Positions 33,227 through 45,699 of a stretch of DNA of 64,000 nt are shown in pieces (positions within the stretch are counted from its first letter, which is position 1; every line of letters starts with the position of its first letter). The notes beneath the pieces are model-generated. The model ran no database searches. It was not told the origin of the DNA and was given only the letters and a program-made list of their open reading frames with translations. The DNA comes from Acanthococcus lagerstroemiae. Lineage: Eukaryota; Arthropoda; Insecta; Hemiptera; Eriococcidae. Both the position numbers and the translations under genes were made by a program. The stretch covers positions 12,138,467-12,202,466 of the forward strand of contig CM063107.1 in NCBI GenBank assembly GCA_031841125.1, written 5' to 3'.

Positions 33227-36200
33227 TGAACATGATCCCATGTTCTCGCAGGTTTACGATGATATCTTTGCAGGGCGGCTTTTTCGCCTCTTTTTCATAT
33301 ATAAAGCGACGTTTTCACCTCATATACGGAGGCGAAAACGAAACTCTAAAGGTATATCTTTTCAGGGCGGCTTTTTCGCCTCTGTAAGTTTCTTATTATG
33401 TTATTCTTGAACCTCTTCCTCAGACTAAAAAAATTCATGTACATTCCGAACTGTGTTATTTACAATATCTTAGAGTATAGGGAAATGGTAAACCTGTGAC
33501 CTTTTCGATCTTGATCATCATGTTCTCGCGGGTATATAATAATATCTTTGCAGGGCGGCTTTTTCGCCTCTTTTTCATATATAAAGCGACGTTTTCACCT
33601 CATATACGGAGGCGAAAACGAAACTCTGAAGGTATATCTTTTCAGGGCGGCTTTTTCGCCTCTGTAAGTTTCTTATTATGTTATTCTTGAACCTCTTCCT
33701 CAGACTAAAAAAATTCATGTCCATTCCGAACTGTGTTATTTACAATGTCTTAGAGTATAGGGAAATGGTAAACCTGTGACCTTCTCGATCTTGATCATCA
33801 TGTTCTCGCGGGTATATAATAATATCTTTGCAGGGCGGCTTTTTCGCCTCTTTTTCATATATAAAGCGACGTTTTCACCTCATATACGGAGGCGAAAACG
33901 AAACTCTGAAGCTATATCTTTTCAGGGCGGCTTTTTCGCCTCTGTAAGTTTCTTATTATGTTATTCTTGAACCTCTTCCTCAGACTAAAAAAATTCATGT
34001 CCATTCCGAACTGTGTTATTTACAATGTCTTAGAGTATAGGGAAATGGTAAACCTGTGACCTTCTCGATCTTGATCATCATGTTCTCGCGGGTATATAAT
34101 AATATCTTTGCAGGGCGGCTTTTTCGCCCCTTTTTCATACATAAAGCGACGTTTTCACCTCATATACGGAGGCGAAAACGAAACTCTGAAGGTATATCTT
34201 TTCAGGGCGGCTTTTTCGCCTCTGTAAGTTTCTTATTATGTTATTCTTGAACCTCTTCCTCAGACTAAAAAAATTCATGTCCATTCCGAACTGTGTTATT
34301 TACAATATCTTAGAGTATAGGGAAATGGTAAACCTGTGACCTTTTCGATCTTGATCATCATGTTCTCGCGGGTATATAATAATATCTTTGCAGGGCGGCT
34401 TTTTCGCCTCTTTTTCATATATAAAGCGACGTTTTCACCTCATATACGGAGGCGAAAACGAAACTCTGAAGGTATATCTTTTCAGGGCGGCTTTTTCGCC
34501 TCTGTAAGTTTCTTATTATGTTATTCTTGAACCTCTTCCTCAGACTAAAAAAATTCATGTCCATTCCGAACTGTGTTATTTACAATGTCTTAGAGTATAG
34601 GGAAATGGTAAACCTGTGACCTTCTCGATCTTGATCATCATGTTCTCGCGGGTATATAATAATATCTTTGCAGGGCGGCTTTTTCGCCCCTTTTTCATAC
34701 ATAAAGCGACGTTTTCACCTCATATACGGAGGCGAAAACGAAACTCTGAAGGTATATCTTTTCAGGGCGGCTTTTTCGCCTCTGTAAGTTTCTTATTATG
34801 TTATTCTTGAACCTCTTCCTCAGACTAAAAAAATTCATGTCCATTCCGAACTGTGTTATTTACAATATCTTAGAGTATAGGGAAATGGTAAACCTGTGAC
34901 CTTTTCAATCTTGATCATCATGTTCTCGCGGGTATATAATAATATCTTTGCAGGGCGGCTTTTTCGCCTCTTTTTCATATATAAAGCGACGTTTTCACCT
35001 CATATACGGAGGCAAAAACGAAACTCTGAAGGTATATCTTTTCAGGGCGGCTTTTTCGCCTCTGTAAGTTTCTTATTATGTTATTCTTGAACCTCTTCCT
35101 CAGACTAAAAAAATTCATGTCCATTCCGAACTGTGTTATTTACAATGTCTTAGAGTATAGGGAAATGGTAAACCTGTGACCTTCTCGATCTTGATCATCA
35201 TGTTCTCGCGGGTATATAATAATATCTTTGCAGGGCGGCTTTTTCGCCCCTTTTTCATACATAAAGCGACGTTTTCACCTCATATACGGAGGCGAAAACG
35301 AAACTCTGAAGGTATATCTTTTCAGGGCGGCTTTTTCGCCTCTGTAAGTTTCTTATTATGTTATTCTTGAACCTCTTCCTCAGACTAAAAAAATTCATGT
35401 CCATTCCGAACTGTGTTATTTACAATATCTTAGAGTATAGGGAAATGGTAAACCTGTGACCTTTTCGATCTTGATCATCATGTTCTCGCGGGTATATAAT
35501 AATATCTTTGCAGGGCGGCTTTTTCGCCTCTTTTTCATATATAAAGCGACGTTTTCACCTCATATACGGAGGCGAAAACGAAACTCTGAAGGTATATCTT
35601 TTCAGGGCGGCTTTTTCGCCTCTGTAAGTCTCTTATTATGTTATTCTTGAACCTCTTCCTCAGACTAAAAAAATTCATGTCCATTCCGAACTGTGTTATT
35701 TACAATGTCTTAGAGTATAGGGAAATGGTAAACCTGTGACCTTCTCGATCTTGATCATCATGTTCTCGCGGGTATATAATAATATCTTTGCAGGGCAGCT
35801 TTTTCGCCTCTTTTTCATATATAAAGCGACGTTTTCACCTCATATACGGAGGCGAAAACGAAACTCTGAAGGTATATCTTTTCAGGGCGGCTTTTTCGCC
35901 TCTGTAAGTTTCTTATTATGTTATTCTTGAACCTCTTCCTCAGACTAAAAAAATTCATGTCCATTCCGAACTGTGTTATTTACAATATCTTAGAGTATAG
36001 GGAAATGGTAAACCTGTGACCTTTTCGATCTTGATCATCATGTTCTCGCGGGTATATAATAATATCTTTGCAGGGCGGCTTTTTCGCCTCTTTTTCATAT
36101 ATAAAGCGACGTTTTCACCTCATATACGGAGGCGAAAACGAAACTCTGAAGGTATATCTTTTCAGGGCGGCTTTTTCGCCTCTGTAAGTTTCTTATTATG

Positions 36201-39200
36201 TTATTCTTGAACCTCTTCCTCAGACTAAAAAAATTCATGTCCATTCCGAACTGTGTTATTTACAATGTCTTAGAGTATAGGGAAATGGTAAACCTGTGAC
36301 CTTCTCGATCTTGATCATCATGTTCTCGCGGGTATATAATAATATCTTTGCAGGGCGGCTTTTTCGCCCCTTTTTCATACATAAAGCGACGTTTTCACCT
36401 CATATACGGAGGCGAAAACGAAACTCTGAAGGTATATCTTTTCAGGGCGGCTTTTTCGCCTCTGTAAGTTTCTTATTATGTTATTCTTGAACCTCTTCCT
36501 CAGACTAAAAAAATTCATGTCCATTCCGAACTGTGTTATTTACAATGTCTCAGAGTATAGGGAAATGGTAAACCTGTGACCTTCTCGATCTTGATCATCA
36601 TGTTCTCGCGGGTATATAATAATATCTTTGCAGGGCGGCTTTTTCGCCTCTTTTTCATATATAAAGCGACGTTTTCACCTCATATACGGAGGAGAAAACG
36701 AAACTCTGAAGGTATATCTTTTCAGGGCGGCTTTTTCGCCTCTGTAAGTTTCTTATTATGTTATTCTTGAACCTCTTCCTCATACTAAAAAAATTCATGT
36801 CCATTCCGAACTGTGTTATTTACAATGTCTTAGAGTATAGGGAAATGGTAAACCTGTGACCTTCTCGATCTTGATCATCATGTTCTCGCGGGTATATAAT
36901 AATATCTTTGCAGGGCGGCTTTTTCGCCCCTTTTTCATACATAAAGCGACGTTTTCACCTCATATACGGAGGCGAAAACGAAACTCTGAAGGTATATCTT
37001 TTCAGGGCGGCTTTTTCGCCTCTGTAAGTTTCTTATTATGTTATTCTTGAACCTCTTCCTCAGACTAAAAAAATTCATGTCTATTCCGAACTGTGTTATT
37101 TACAATATCTTAGAGTATAGGGAAATGGTAAACCTGTGACCTTTTCGATCTTGATCATCATGTTCTCGCGGGTATATAATAATATCTTTGCAGGGCGGCT
37201 TTTTCGCCTCTTTTTCATATATAAAGCGACGTTTTCACCTCATATACGGAGGCGAAAACGAAACTCTGAAGGTATATCTTTTCAGGGCGGCTTTTTCGCC
37301 TCTGTAAGTTTCTTATTATGTTATTCTTGAACCTCTTCCTCAGACTAAAAAAATTCATGTCCATTCCGAACTGTGTTATTTACAATGTCTTAGAGTATAG
37401 GGAAATGGTAAACCTGTGACCTTCTCGATCTTGATCATCATGTTCTCGCGGGTATATAATAATATCTTTGCAGGGCAGCTTTTTCGCCTCTTTTTCATAT
37501 ATAAAGCGACGTTTTCACCTCATATACGGAGGCGAAAACGAAACTCTGAAGGTATATCTTTTCAGGGCGGCTTTTTCGCCTCTGTAAGTTTCTTATTATG
37601 TTATTCTTGAACCTCTTCCTCAGACTAAAAAAATTCATGTCCATTCCGAACTGTGTTATTTACAATATCTTAGAGTATAGGGAAATGGTAAACCTGTGAC
37701 CTTTTCGATCTTGATCATCATGTTCTCGCGGGTATATAATAATATCTTTGCAGGGCGGCTTTTTCGCCTCTTTTTCATATATAAAGCGACGTTTTCACCT
37801 CATATACGGAGGCGAAAACGAAACTCTGAAGGTATATCTTTTCAGGGCGGCTTTTTCGCCTCTGTAAGTTTCTTATTATGTTATTCTTGAACCTCTTCCT
37901 CAGACTAAAAAAATTCATGTCCATTCCGAACTGTGTTATTTACAATGTCTTAGAGTATAGGGAAATGGTAAACCTGTGACCTTCTCGATCTTGATCATCA
38001 TGTTCTCGCGGGTATATAATAATATCTTTGCAGGGCGGCTTTTTCGCCTCTTTTTCATATATAAAGCGACGTTTTCACCTCATATACGGAGGCGAAAACG
38101 AAACTCTGAAGGTATATCTTTTCAGGGCGGCTTTTTCGCCTCTGTAAGTTTCTTATTATGTTATTCTTGAACCTCTTCCTCAGACTAAAAAAATTCATGT
38201 CCATTCCGAACTGTGTTATTTACAATGTCTTAGAGTATAGGGAAATGGTAAACCTGTGACCTTCTCGATCTTGATCATCATGTTCTCGCGGGTATATAAT
38301 AATATCTTTGCAGGGCGGCTTTTTCGCCCCTTTTTCATACATAAAGCGACGTTTTCACCTCATATACGGAGGCGAAAACGAAACTCTGAAGGTATATCTT
38401 TTCAGGGCGGCTTTTTCGCCTCTGTAAGTTTCTTATTATGTTATTCTTGAACCTCTTCCTCAGACTAAAAAAATTCATGTCCATTCCGAACTGTGTTATT
38501 TACAATATCTTAGAGTATAGGGAAATGGTAAACCTGTGACCTTTTCGATCTGGATCATCATGTTCTCGCGGGTATATAATAATATCTTTGCAGGGCGGCT
38601 TTTTCGCCTCTTTTTCATATATAAAGCGACGTTTTCACCTCATATACGGAGGCGAAAACGAAACTCTGAAGGTATATCTTTTCAGGGCGGCTTTTTCGCC
38701 TCTGTAAGTTTCTTATTATGTTATTCTTGAACCTCTTCCTCAGACTAAAAAAATTCATGTCCATTCCGAACTGTGTTATTTACAATGTCTTAGAGTATAG
38801 GGAAATGGTAAACCTGTGACCTTCTCGATCTTGATCATCATGTTCTCGCGGGTATATAATAATATCTTTGCAGGGCGGCTTTTTCGCCCCTTTTTCATAC
38901 ATAAAGCGACGTTTTCACCTCATATACGGAGGCGAAAACGAAACTCTGAAGGTATATCTTTTCAGGGCGGCTTTTTCGCCTCTGTAAGTTTCTTATTATG
39001 TTATTCTTGAACCTCTTCCTCAGACTAAAAAAATTCATGTCCATTCCGAACTGTGTTATTTACAATATCTTAGAGTATAGGGAAATGGTAAACCTGTGAC
39101 CTTTTCAATCTTGATCATCATGTTCTCGCGGGTATATAATAATATCTTTGCAGGGCGGCTTTTTAGCCTCTTTTTCATATATAAAGCGACGTTTTCACCT

Positions 39201-42200
39201 CATATACGGAGGCGAAAACGAAACTCTGAAGGTATATCTTTTCAGGGCGGCTTTTTCGCCTCTGTAAGTTTCTTATTATGTTATTCTTGAACCTCTTCCT
39301 CAGACTAAAAAAATTCATGTCCATTCCGAACTGTGTTATTTACAATATCTTAGAGTATAGGGAAATGGTAAACCTGTGACCTTTTCGATCTTGATCATCA
39401 TGTTCTCGCGGGTATATAATAATATCTTTGCAGGGCGGCTTTTTCGCCTCTTTTTCATATATAAAGCGACGTTTTCACCTCATATACGGAGGCGAAAACG
39501 AAACTCTGAAGGTATATCTTTTCAGGGCGGCTTTTTCGCCTCTGTAAGTCTCTTATTATGTTATTCTTGAACCTCTTCCTCAGACTAAAAAAATTCATGT
39601 CCATTCCGAACTGTGTTATTTACAATGTCTTAGAGTATAGGGAAATGGTAAACCTGTGACCTTCTCGATCTTGATCATCATGTTCTCGCGGGTATATAAT
39701 AATATCTTTGCAGGGCAGCTTTTTCGCCTCTTTTTCATATATAAAGCGACGTTTTCACCTCATATACGGAGGCGAAAACGAAACTCTGAAGGTATATCTT
39801 TTCAGGGCGGCTTTTTCGCCTCTGTAAGTTTCTTATTATGTTATTCTTGAACCTCTTCCTCAGACTAAAAAAATTCATGTCCATTCCGAACTGTGTTATT
39901 TACAATATCTTAGAGTATAGGGAAATGGTAAACCTGTGACCTTTTCGATCTTGATCATCATGTTCTCGCGGGTATATAATAATATCTTTGCAGGGCGGCT
40001 TTTTCGCCTCTTTTTCATATATAAAGCGACGTTTTCACCTCATATACGGAGGCGAAAACGAAACTCTGAAGGTATATCTTTTCAGGGCGGCTTTTTCGCC
40101 TCTGTAAGTTTCTTATTATGTTATTCTTGAACCTCTTCCTCAGACTAAAAAAATTCATGTCCATTCCGAACTGTGTTATTTACAATGTCTTAGAGTATAG
40201 GGAAATGGTAAACCTGTGACCTTCTCGATCTTGATCATCATGTTCTCGCGGGTATATAATAATATCTTTGCAGGGCGGCTTTTTCGCCCCTTTTTCATAC
40301 ATAAAGCGACGTTTTCACCTCATATACGGAGGCGAAAACGAAACTCTGAAGGTATATCTTTTCAGGGCGGCTTTTTCGCCTCTGTAAGTTCCTTATTATG
40401 TTATTCTTGAACCTCTTCCTCAGACTAAAAAAATTCATGTCCATTCCGAACTGTGTTATTTACAATGTCTCAGAGTATAGGGAAATGGTAAACCTGTGAC
40501 CTTCTCGATCTTGATCATCATGTTCTCGCGGGTATATAATAATATCTTTGCAGGGCGGCTTTTTCGCCTCTTTTTCATATATAAAGCGACGTTTTCACCT
40601 CATATACGGAGGAGAAAACGAAACTCTGAAGGTATATCTTTTCAGGGCGGCTTTTTCGCCTCTGTAAGTTTCTTATTATGTTATTCTTGAACCTCTTCCT
40701 CATACTAAAAAAATTCATGTCCATTCCGAACTGTGTTATTTACAATGTCTTAGAGTATAGGGAAATGGTAAACCTGTGACCTTCTCGATCTTGATCATCA
40801 TGTTCTCGCGGGTATATAATAATATCTTTGCAGGGCGGCTTTTTCGCCCCTTTTTCATACATAAAGCGACGTTTTCACCTCATATACGGAGGCGAAAACG
40901 AAACTCTGAAGGTATATCTTTTCAGGGCGGCTTTTTCGCCTCTGTAAGTTTCTTATTATGTTATTCTTGAACCTCTTCCTCAGACTAAAAAAATTCATGT
41001 CTATTCCGAACTGTGTTATTTACAATATCTTAGAGTATATGGAAATGGTAAACCTGTGACCTTTTCGATCTTGATCATCATGTTCTCGCGGGTATATAAT
41101 AATATCTTTGCAGGGCGGCTTTTTCGCCTCTTTTTCATATATAAAGCGACGTTTTCACCTCATATACGGAGGCGAAAACGAAACTCTGAAGGTATATCTT
41201 TTCAGGGCGGCTTTTTCGCCTCTGTAAGTTTCTTATTATGTTATTCTTGAACCTCTTCCTCAGACTAAAAAAATTCATGTCCATTCCGAACTGTGTTATT
41301 TACAATGTCTTAGAGTATAGGGAAATGGTAAACCTGTGACCTTCTCGATCTTGATCATCATGTTCTCGCGGGTATATAATAATATCTTTGCAGGGCAGCT
41401 TTTTCGCCTCTTTTTCATATATAAAGCGACGTTTTCACCTCATATACGGAGGCGAAAACGAAACTCTGAAGGTATATCTTTTCAGGGCGGCTTTTTCGCC
41501 TCTGTAAGTTTCTTATTATGTTATTCTTGAACCTCTTCCTCAGACTAAAAAAATTCATGTCCATTCCGAACTGTGTTATTTACAATATCTTAGAGTATAG
41601 GGAAATGGTAAACCTGTGACCTTTTCGATCTTGATCATCATGTTCTCGCGGGTATATAATAATATCTTTGCAGGGCGGCTTTTTCGCCTCTTTTTCATAT
41701 ATAAAGCGACGTTTTCACCTCATATACGGAGGCGAAAACGAAACTCTGAAGGTATATCTTTTCAGGGCGGCTTTTTCGCCTCTGTAAGTTTCTTATTATG
41801 TTATTCTTGAACCTCTTCCTCAGACTAAAAAAATTCATGTCCATTCCGAACTGTGTTATTTACAATGTCTTAGAGTATAGGGAAATGGTAAACCTGTGAC
41901 CTTCTCGATCTTGATCATCATGTTCTCGCGGGTATATAATAATATCTTTGCAGGGCGGCTTTTTCGCCTCTTTTTCATATATAAAGCGACGTTTTCACCT
42001 CATATACGGAGGCGAAAACGAAACTCTGAAGGTATATCTTTTCAGGGCGGCTTTTTCGCCTCTGTAAGTTTCTTATTATGTTATTCTTGAACCTCTTCCT
42101 CAGACTAAAAAAATTCATGTCCATTCCGAACTGTGTTATTTACAATGTCTTAGAGTATAGGGAAATGGTAAACCTGTGACCTTCTCGATCTTGATCATCA

Positions 42201-43452
42201 TGTTCTCGCGGGTATATAATAATATCTTTGCAGGGCGGCTTTTTCGCCCCTTTTTCATACATAAAGCGACGTTTTCACCTCATATACGGAGGCGAAAACG
42301 AAACTCTGAAGGTATATCTTTTCAGGGCGGCTTTTTCGCCTCTGTAAGTTTCTTATTATGTTATTCTTGAACCTCTTCCTCAGACTAAAAAAATTCATGT
42401 CCATTCCGAACTGTGTTATTTACAATATCTTAGAGTATAGGGAAATGGTAAACCTGTGACCTTCTCGATCTTGATCATCATGTTCTCGCGGGTATATAAT
42501 AATATCTTTGCAGGGCGGCTTTTTCGCCTCTTTTTCATATATAAAGCGACGTTTTCACCTCATATACGGAGGCGAAAACGAAACTCTGAAGGTATATCTT
42601 TTCAGGGCGGCTTTTTCGCCTCTGTAAGTTTCTTATTATGTTATTCTTGAACCTCTTCCTCAGACTAAAAAAATTCATGTCCATTCCGAACTGTGTTATT
42701 TACAATGTCTTAGAGTATAGGGAAATGGTAAACCTGTGACCTTCTCGATCTTGATCATCATGTTCTCGCGGGTATATAATAATATCTTTGCAGGGCGGCT
42801 TTTTCGCCCCTTTTTCATACATAAAGCGACGTTTTCACCTCATATACGGAGGCGAAAACGAAACTCTGAAGGTATATCTTTTCAGGGCGGCTTTTTCGCC
42901 TCTGTAAGTTTCTTATTATGTTATTCTTGAACCTCTTCCTCAGACTAAAAAAATTCATGTCCATTCCGAACTGTGTTATTTACAATGTCTTAGAGTATAG
43001 GGAAATGGTAAACCTGTGACCTTCTCGATCTTGATCATCATGTTCTCGCGGGTATATAATAATATCTTTGCAGGGCGGCTTTTTCGCCTCTTTTTCATAT
43101 ATAAAGCGACGTTTTCACCTCATATACGGAGGCGAAAACGAAACTCTGAAGGTATATCTTTTCAGGGCGGCTTTTTCGCCTCTGTAAGTTTCTTATTATG
43201 TTATTCTTGAACCTCTTCCTCATACTAAAAAAATTCATGTCCATTCCGAACTGTGTTATTTACAATGTCTTAGAGTATAGGGAAATGGTAAACCTGTGAC
43301 CTTCTCGATCTTGATCATCATGTTCTCGCGGGTATATAATAATATCTTTGCAGGGCGGCTTTTTCGCCCCTTTTTCATACATAAAGCGACGTTTTCACCT
43401 CATATACGGAGGAGAAAACGAAATTCTAAAGGTATATCTTTGCAGGACGGCC
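33227..43452 (+). repeat. 280-bp satellite array, 37 units with higher-order structure
   Basis: After a slightly diverged first unit, 36 units start at exact 280-bp steps (landmark TGTGACCTT at 33496, 33776 ... 43296) with no indel. Each unit contains two copies of CAGGGCGGCTTTTTCGCCTC 92 bp apart, and the imperfect dyad GTTTTCACCTC/GAGGCGAAAAC. Main variants are CGCCTC..CATATATA (type 1), CGCCCC..CATACATA (type 2, 12 units) and GGGCAGC (4 units, at 35736, 37416, 39656 and 41336). Rare markers repeat at 3920 bp (14 units): TCT-CAGAG at 36551 and 40471, GTCTCTT at 35629 and 39549. Other markers repeat at 4200 bp (TTTTCAATC at 34901 and 39101). A 64-codon frame per unit starts at GTG, not ATG. 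Confidence 0.97.
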
Positions 43453-43472
43453 TTCTCTCCTCTGTTTCATAT

Positions 43473-43682
43473 ACAGGGTTAGTTGGTTTTCCCTCCGCCA
43501 TAGGAAAACTCCGTCAGGCTGAACGAAGTATGACTCAATGTGTTATCTTCCAAAATGTACAGTACCCTTTGTTATCGGGTGTAGGCAAGCTGCATACTAT
43601 TCGTGAATAGCGACAAAACCGATAACAGATCTTCAGCGTAATGGAGTTTTCCTATTGCGGAAGGAAAACTGACTAATCCTGT
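43473..43682. mobile_element. 210-bp inverted-repeat element inserted at the satellite edge
   Basis: ACAGGGTTAGTTGGTTTTCC and the following CATAGGAAAACTCC reappear inverted at the right end (ACAGGATTAGTCAGTTTTCC and AATAGGAAAACTCC on the minus strand). The arms are about 50 bp with few differences. It interrupts satellite-type sequence: CTGTTTCATATA precedes it and GTACAGCGACGTTTTTACCTC follows, together giving the unit order CATATA-AGCGACGTTTTCACCTC. No certain target duplication. Confidence 0.7.
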
Positions 43683-44460
43683 GTACAGCGACGTTTTTAC
43701 CTCATAGACGGAGGTGAAAACATAAGACACTGTATCTCAATAATTTAAGCTTCTACAGGCCAGCAGGTAACCCCCCTGGGCAAATTTTTGACTGGAGGCG
43801 AAAAAACCTACATACATCATCTATCAATTCGTGGTAAACTTTTCGGTGCAGTAATTTCTACTTACAATCTTTAACATGCGGGGTATATGATATACAATAT
43901 TATATACATTTTTTTTAATTTTTTTTTTAAAGAAGGTCTTTTTCGCCTCATTTTTGTACATAAAGCAACGTTTTCACCTCATATACGGAGGCGAAAACGA
44001 AATTTTAAAGGTATATTTTTGCAGGGCGGCTTTTTCGCCTCTTTTTCATATACAAGTACACAGCGACGTTTAATATGTGAAGGGAACATTTCACCTCCAG
44101 GCATACAAGCAAGTAGGAAACCTCCGAGTTTAATATTAATTCAATCACTAATGCGTTGTTGCCGCGAATCGGAGGCGAAAATGCTCAGTTATGTTTGGAG
44201 GTGAAAAAGTCTCATTATATGATTTACAAGTGACACTAGCACTGTCTGGTGAGAGGTACCATGCACTAAAATGTATATGTCTGATGTATGTGGGTTTTTT
44301 CGCCTCCAGCCAAAAATTTGCCCAGGGGATTGCCTAGCCGGTAGAAGCCTAAATTATTGAGATACAGTGCCTTACGTTTTCACCTCCGATTTTTCGTTTT
44401 CGCCTCCGTATATGAGGTGAAAACGTCGCTTTATATATGAAAAAGAGGCGAAAAAGCCGT
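43683..44460. repeat. Right boundary of the satellite block with inverted arms
   Basis: The segment 43700-43830 (GGAGGTGAAAACATAAGACA, CTGTATCTCAATAATTTAAG, GGGCAAATTTTTGACTGGAG) returns inverted at 44270-44390 (GCCTCCAGCCAAAAATTTGC and CTTACGTTTTCACCTCC). Between them lie diverged forward satellite pieces (43930-44060). From 44390 to 44460 there is an inverted piece of the satellite unit, ending GCCGTCCTGCATATG next to a TA run. The block therefore ends in the opposite orientation to which it began. Confidence 0.7.
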
Positions 44461-44469
44461 CCTGCATAT

Positions 44470-44487
44470 GTATATATATATATATAT
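44470..44487. repeat. (TA)n at the right edge of the satellite block
   Basis: Short TA run after CCTGCATATG, mirroring the TA run and CATGCAGG at the left edge. Confidence 0.8.
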
Positions 44488-44490
44488 GTA

Positions 44491-45103
44491 TAAGACTAGA
44501 ACGGAATAGCCTTTAAATCACGCTTCTAAGATTGCAGTGCGAACACTGAATCAACAAAAAGCTACCGTTCCGAGGGTGTAGACCACAACATGTCGTAGCT
44601 CGGATAACAAATGTTACTCCGACCTACTATATATCTCGTACATTGCACAAATCTATCTGCGAGTATCATCGCAACCAAGATTTCGGCGTGACGGAATCTT
44701 ACATCCCCCCACTTTGGGAAGGGAGTCACCGACAACTGAGAATGACACCGGGATCTCCGCTCTCTTTCTTTTATAATCAAAATCGTCCGGCATTCTCAGG
44801 CGGCACCGGAAACTGTCTAGCAAGGGACTTCTACCCTGTATTTAGTACAGTACGTTCCAGTTATCTCTCAGAACTGTTTTGTTGATTTATAAGACTAGAA
44901 CGGAATAGCCTTTAAATCACGCTTCTAAGATTGCAGTGCGAACACTGAATCAACAAAAAGCTACAGTTCCGAGGGTGTAGACCACGACATGTCGTAGCTC
45001 GGATAACAACTGTTACTCCGACCTACTATATATCTCGTACACTGCACGAATCTATCTGCGAGTATCATCGCAACCAAGATTTCGGCTTGACGGAATCTTA
45101 CAT
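44491..45103 (+). repeat. Pair of ~214-bp direct repeats (44491-44704 and 44889-45103)
   Basis: Both copies start ATAAGACTAGAACGGAATAG and end GACGGAATCTTACAT, and differ at only a few positions (for example ACCGTTCC/ACAGTTCC, CACAACATG/CACGACATG). They are separated by 184 bp. The pair could be a very short LTR-like element (TRIM-like), or a 398-bp tandem repeat cut after 1.5 units. I see no primer-binding site or TG...CA ends to support an LTR. Confidence 0.85.
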
Positions 45104-45699
45104 ATATATATAAGATCGTTCAGATCTTGAAATGATGACACGAAAACGCGACGAATGAATGCTTTTAATTATTGAAAGAATTCAAAACGAAAGCCGTTTT
45201 CGTAGTCGAAAGAGTGAAAAACAATAATTCGAATGTAAAATACAAGAAGCGAGAATGAACGCGGTAACAAGCGTTGGAAGCGAATGAATGCGATTAACCG
45301 GGCTGAAACGAGAGAAGTGTGTAAGTTAAGAGAAATGGTCAGTCAATCAGGAGGAAACAAGGTGAAACGGGAAAAGTGCGTGAAGCGGACAAATGATAAG
45401 AATCGACAAGATGAAACGAGCGAGACAGAGTGGCGAGCAATGTGTAATCTTTCATATATATACTTATAGCATTTTTCCATCCCTTGTGTCCTCTATATAT
45501 GTAATTTTCGCCAAATTTCTGAAGGGATTTTCAGTACATTTAAGAGGGTTTAGCCCCCTTGGCTTTACTTTGAGATAACTGTTCCATTGGGATATTTGGG
45601 AGGTAGTGGGGTAGCTATGGACTAAAAGTTATATTCTGTTGTTGTGACATTGTCAGAATACATTAGTAAGTACTTTTGATTTTATGAAAATCTTACATA
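45104..45699. other. Unassigned region
   Basis: No feature recognised. A short GA-rich plus frame (45284-45469) has biased composition and no homology I know. Confidence 0.3.

Noticed and set aside
33496..43490. 36 tandem 64-residue open frames as separate small genes
   Set aside because: They start at GTG rather than ATG, are identical because the DNA repeat is identical, and lack individual promoters. They are treated as a property of the satellite; only the exon-like hypothesis is kept.
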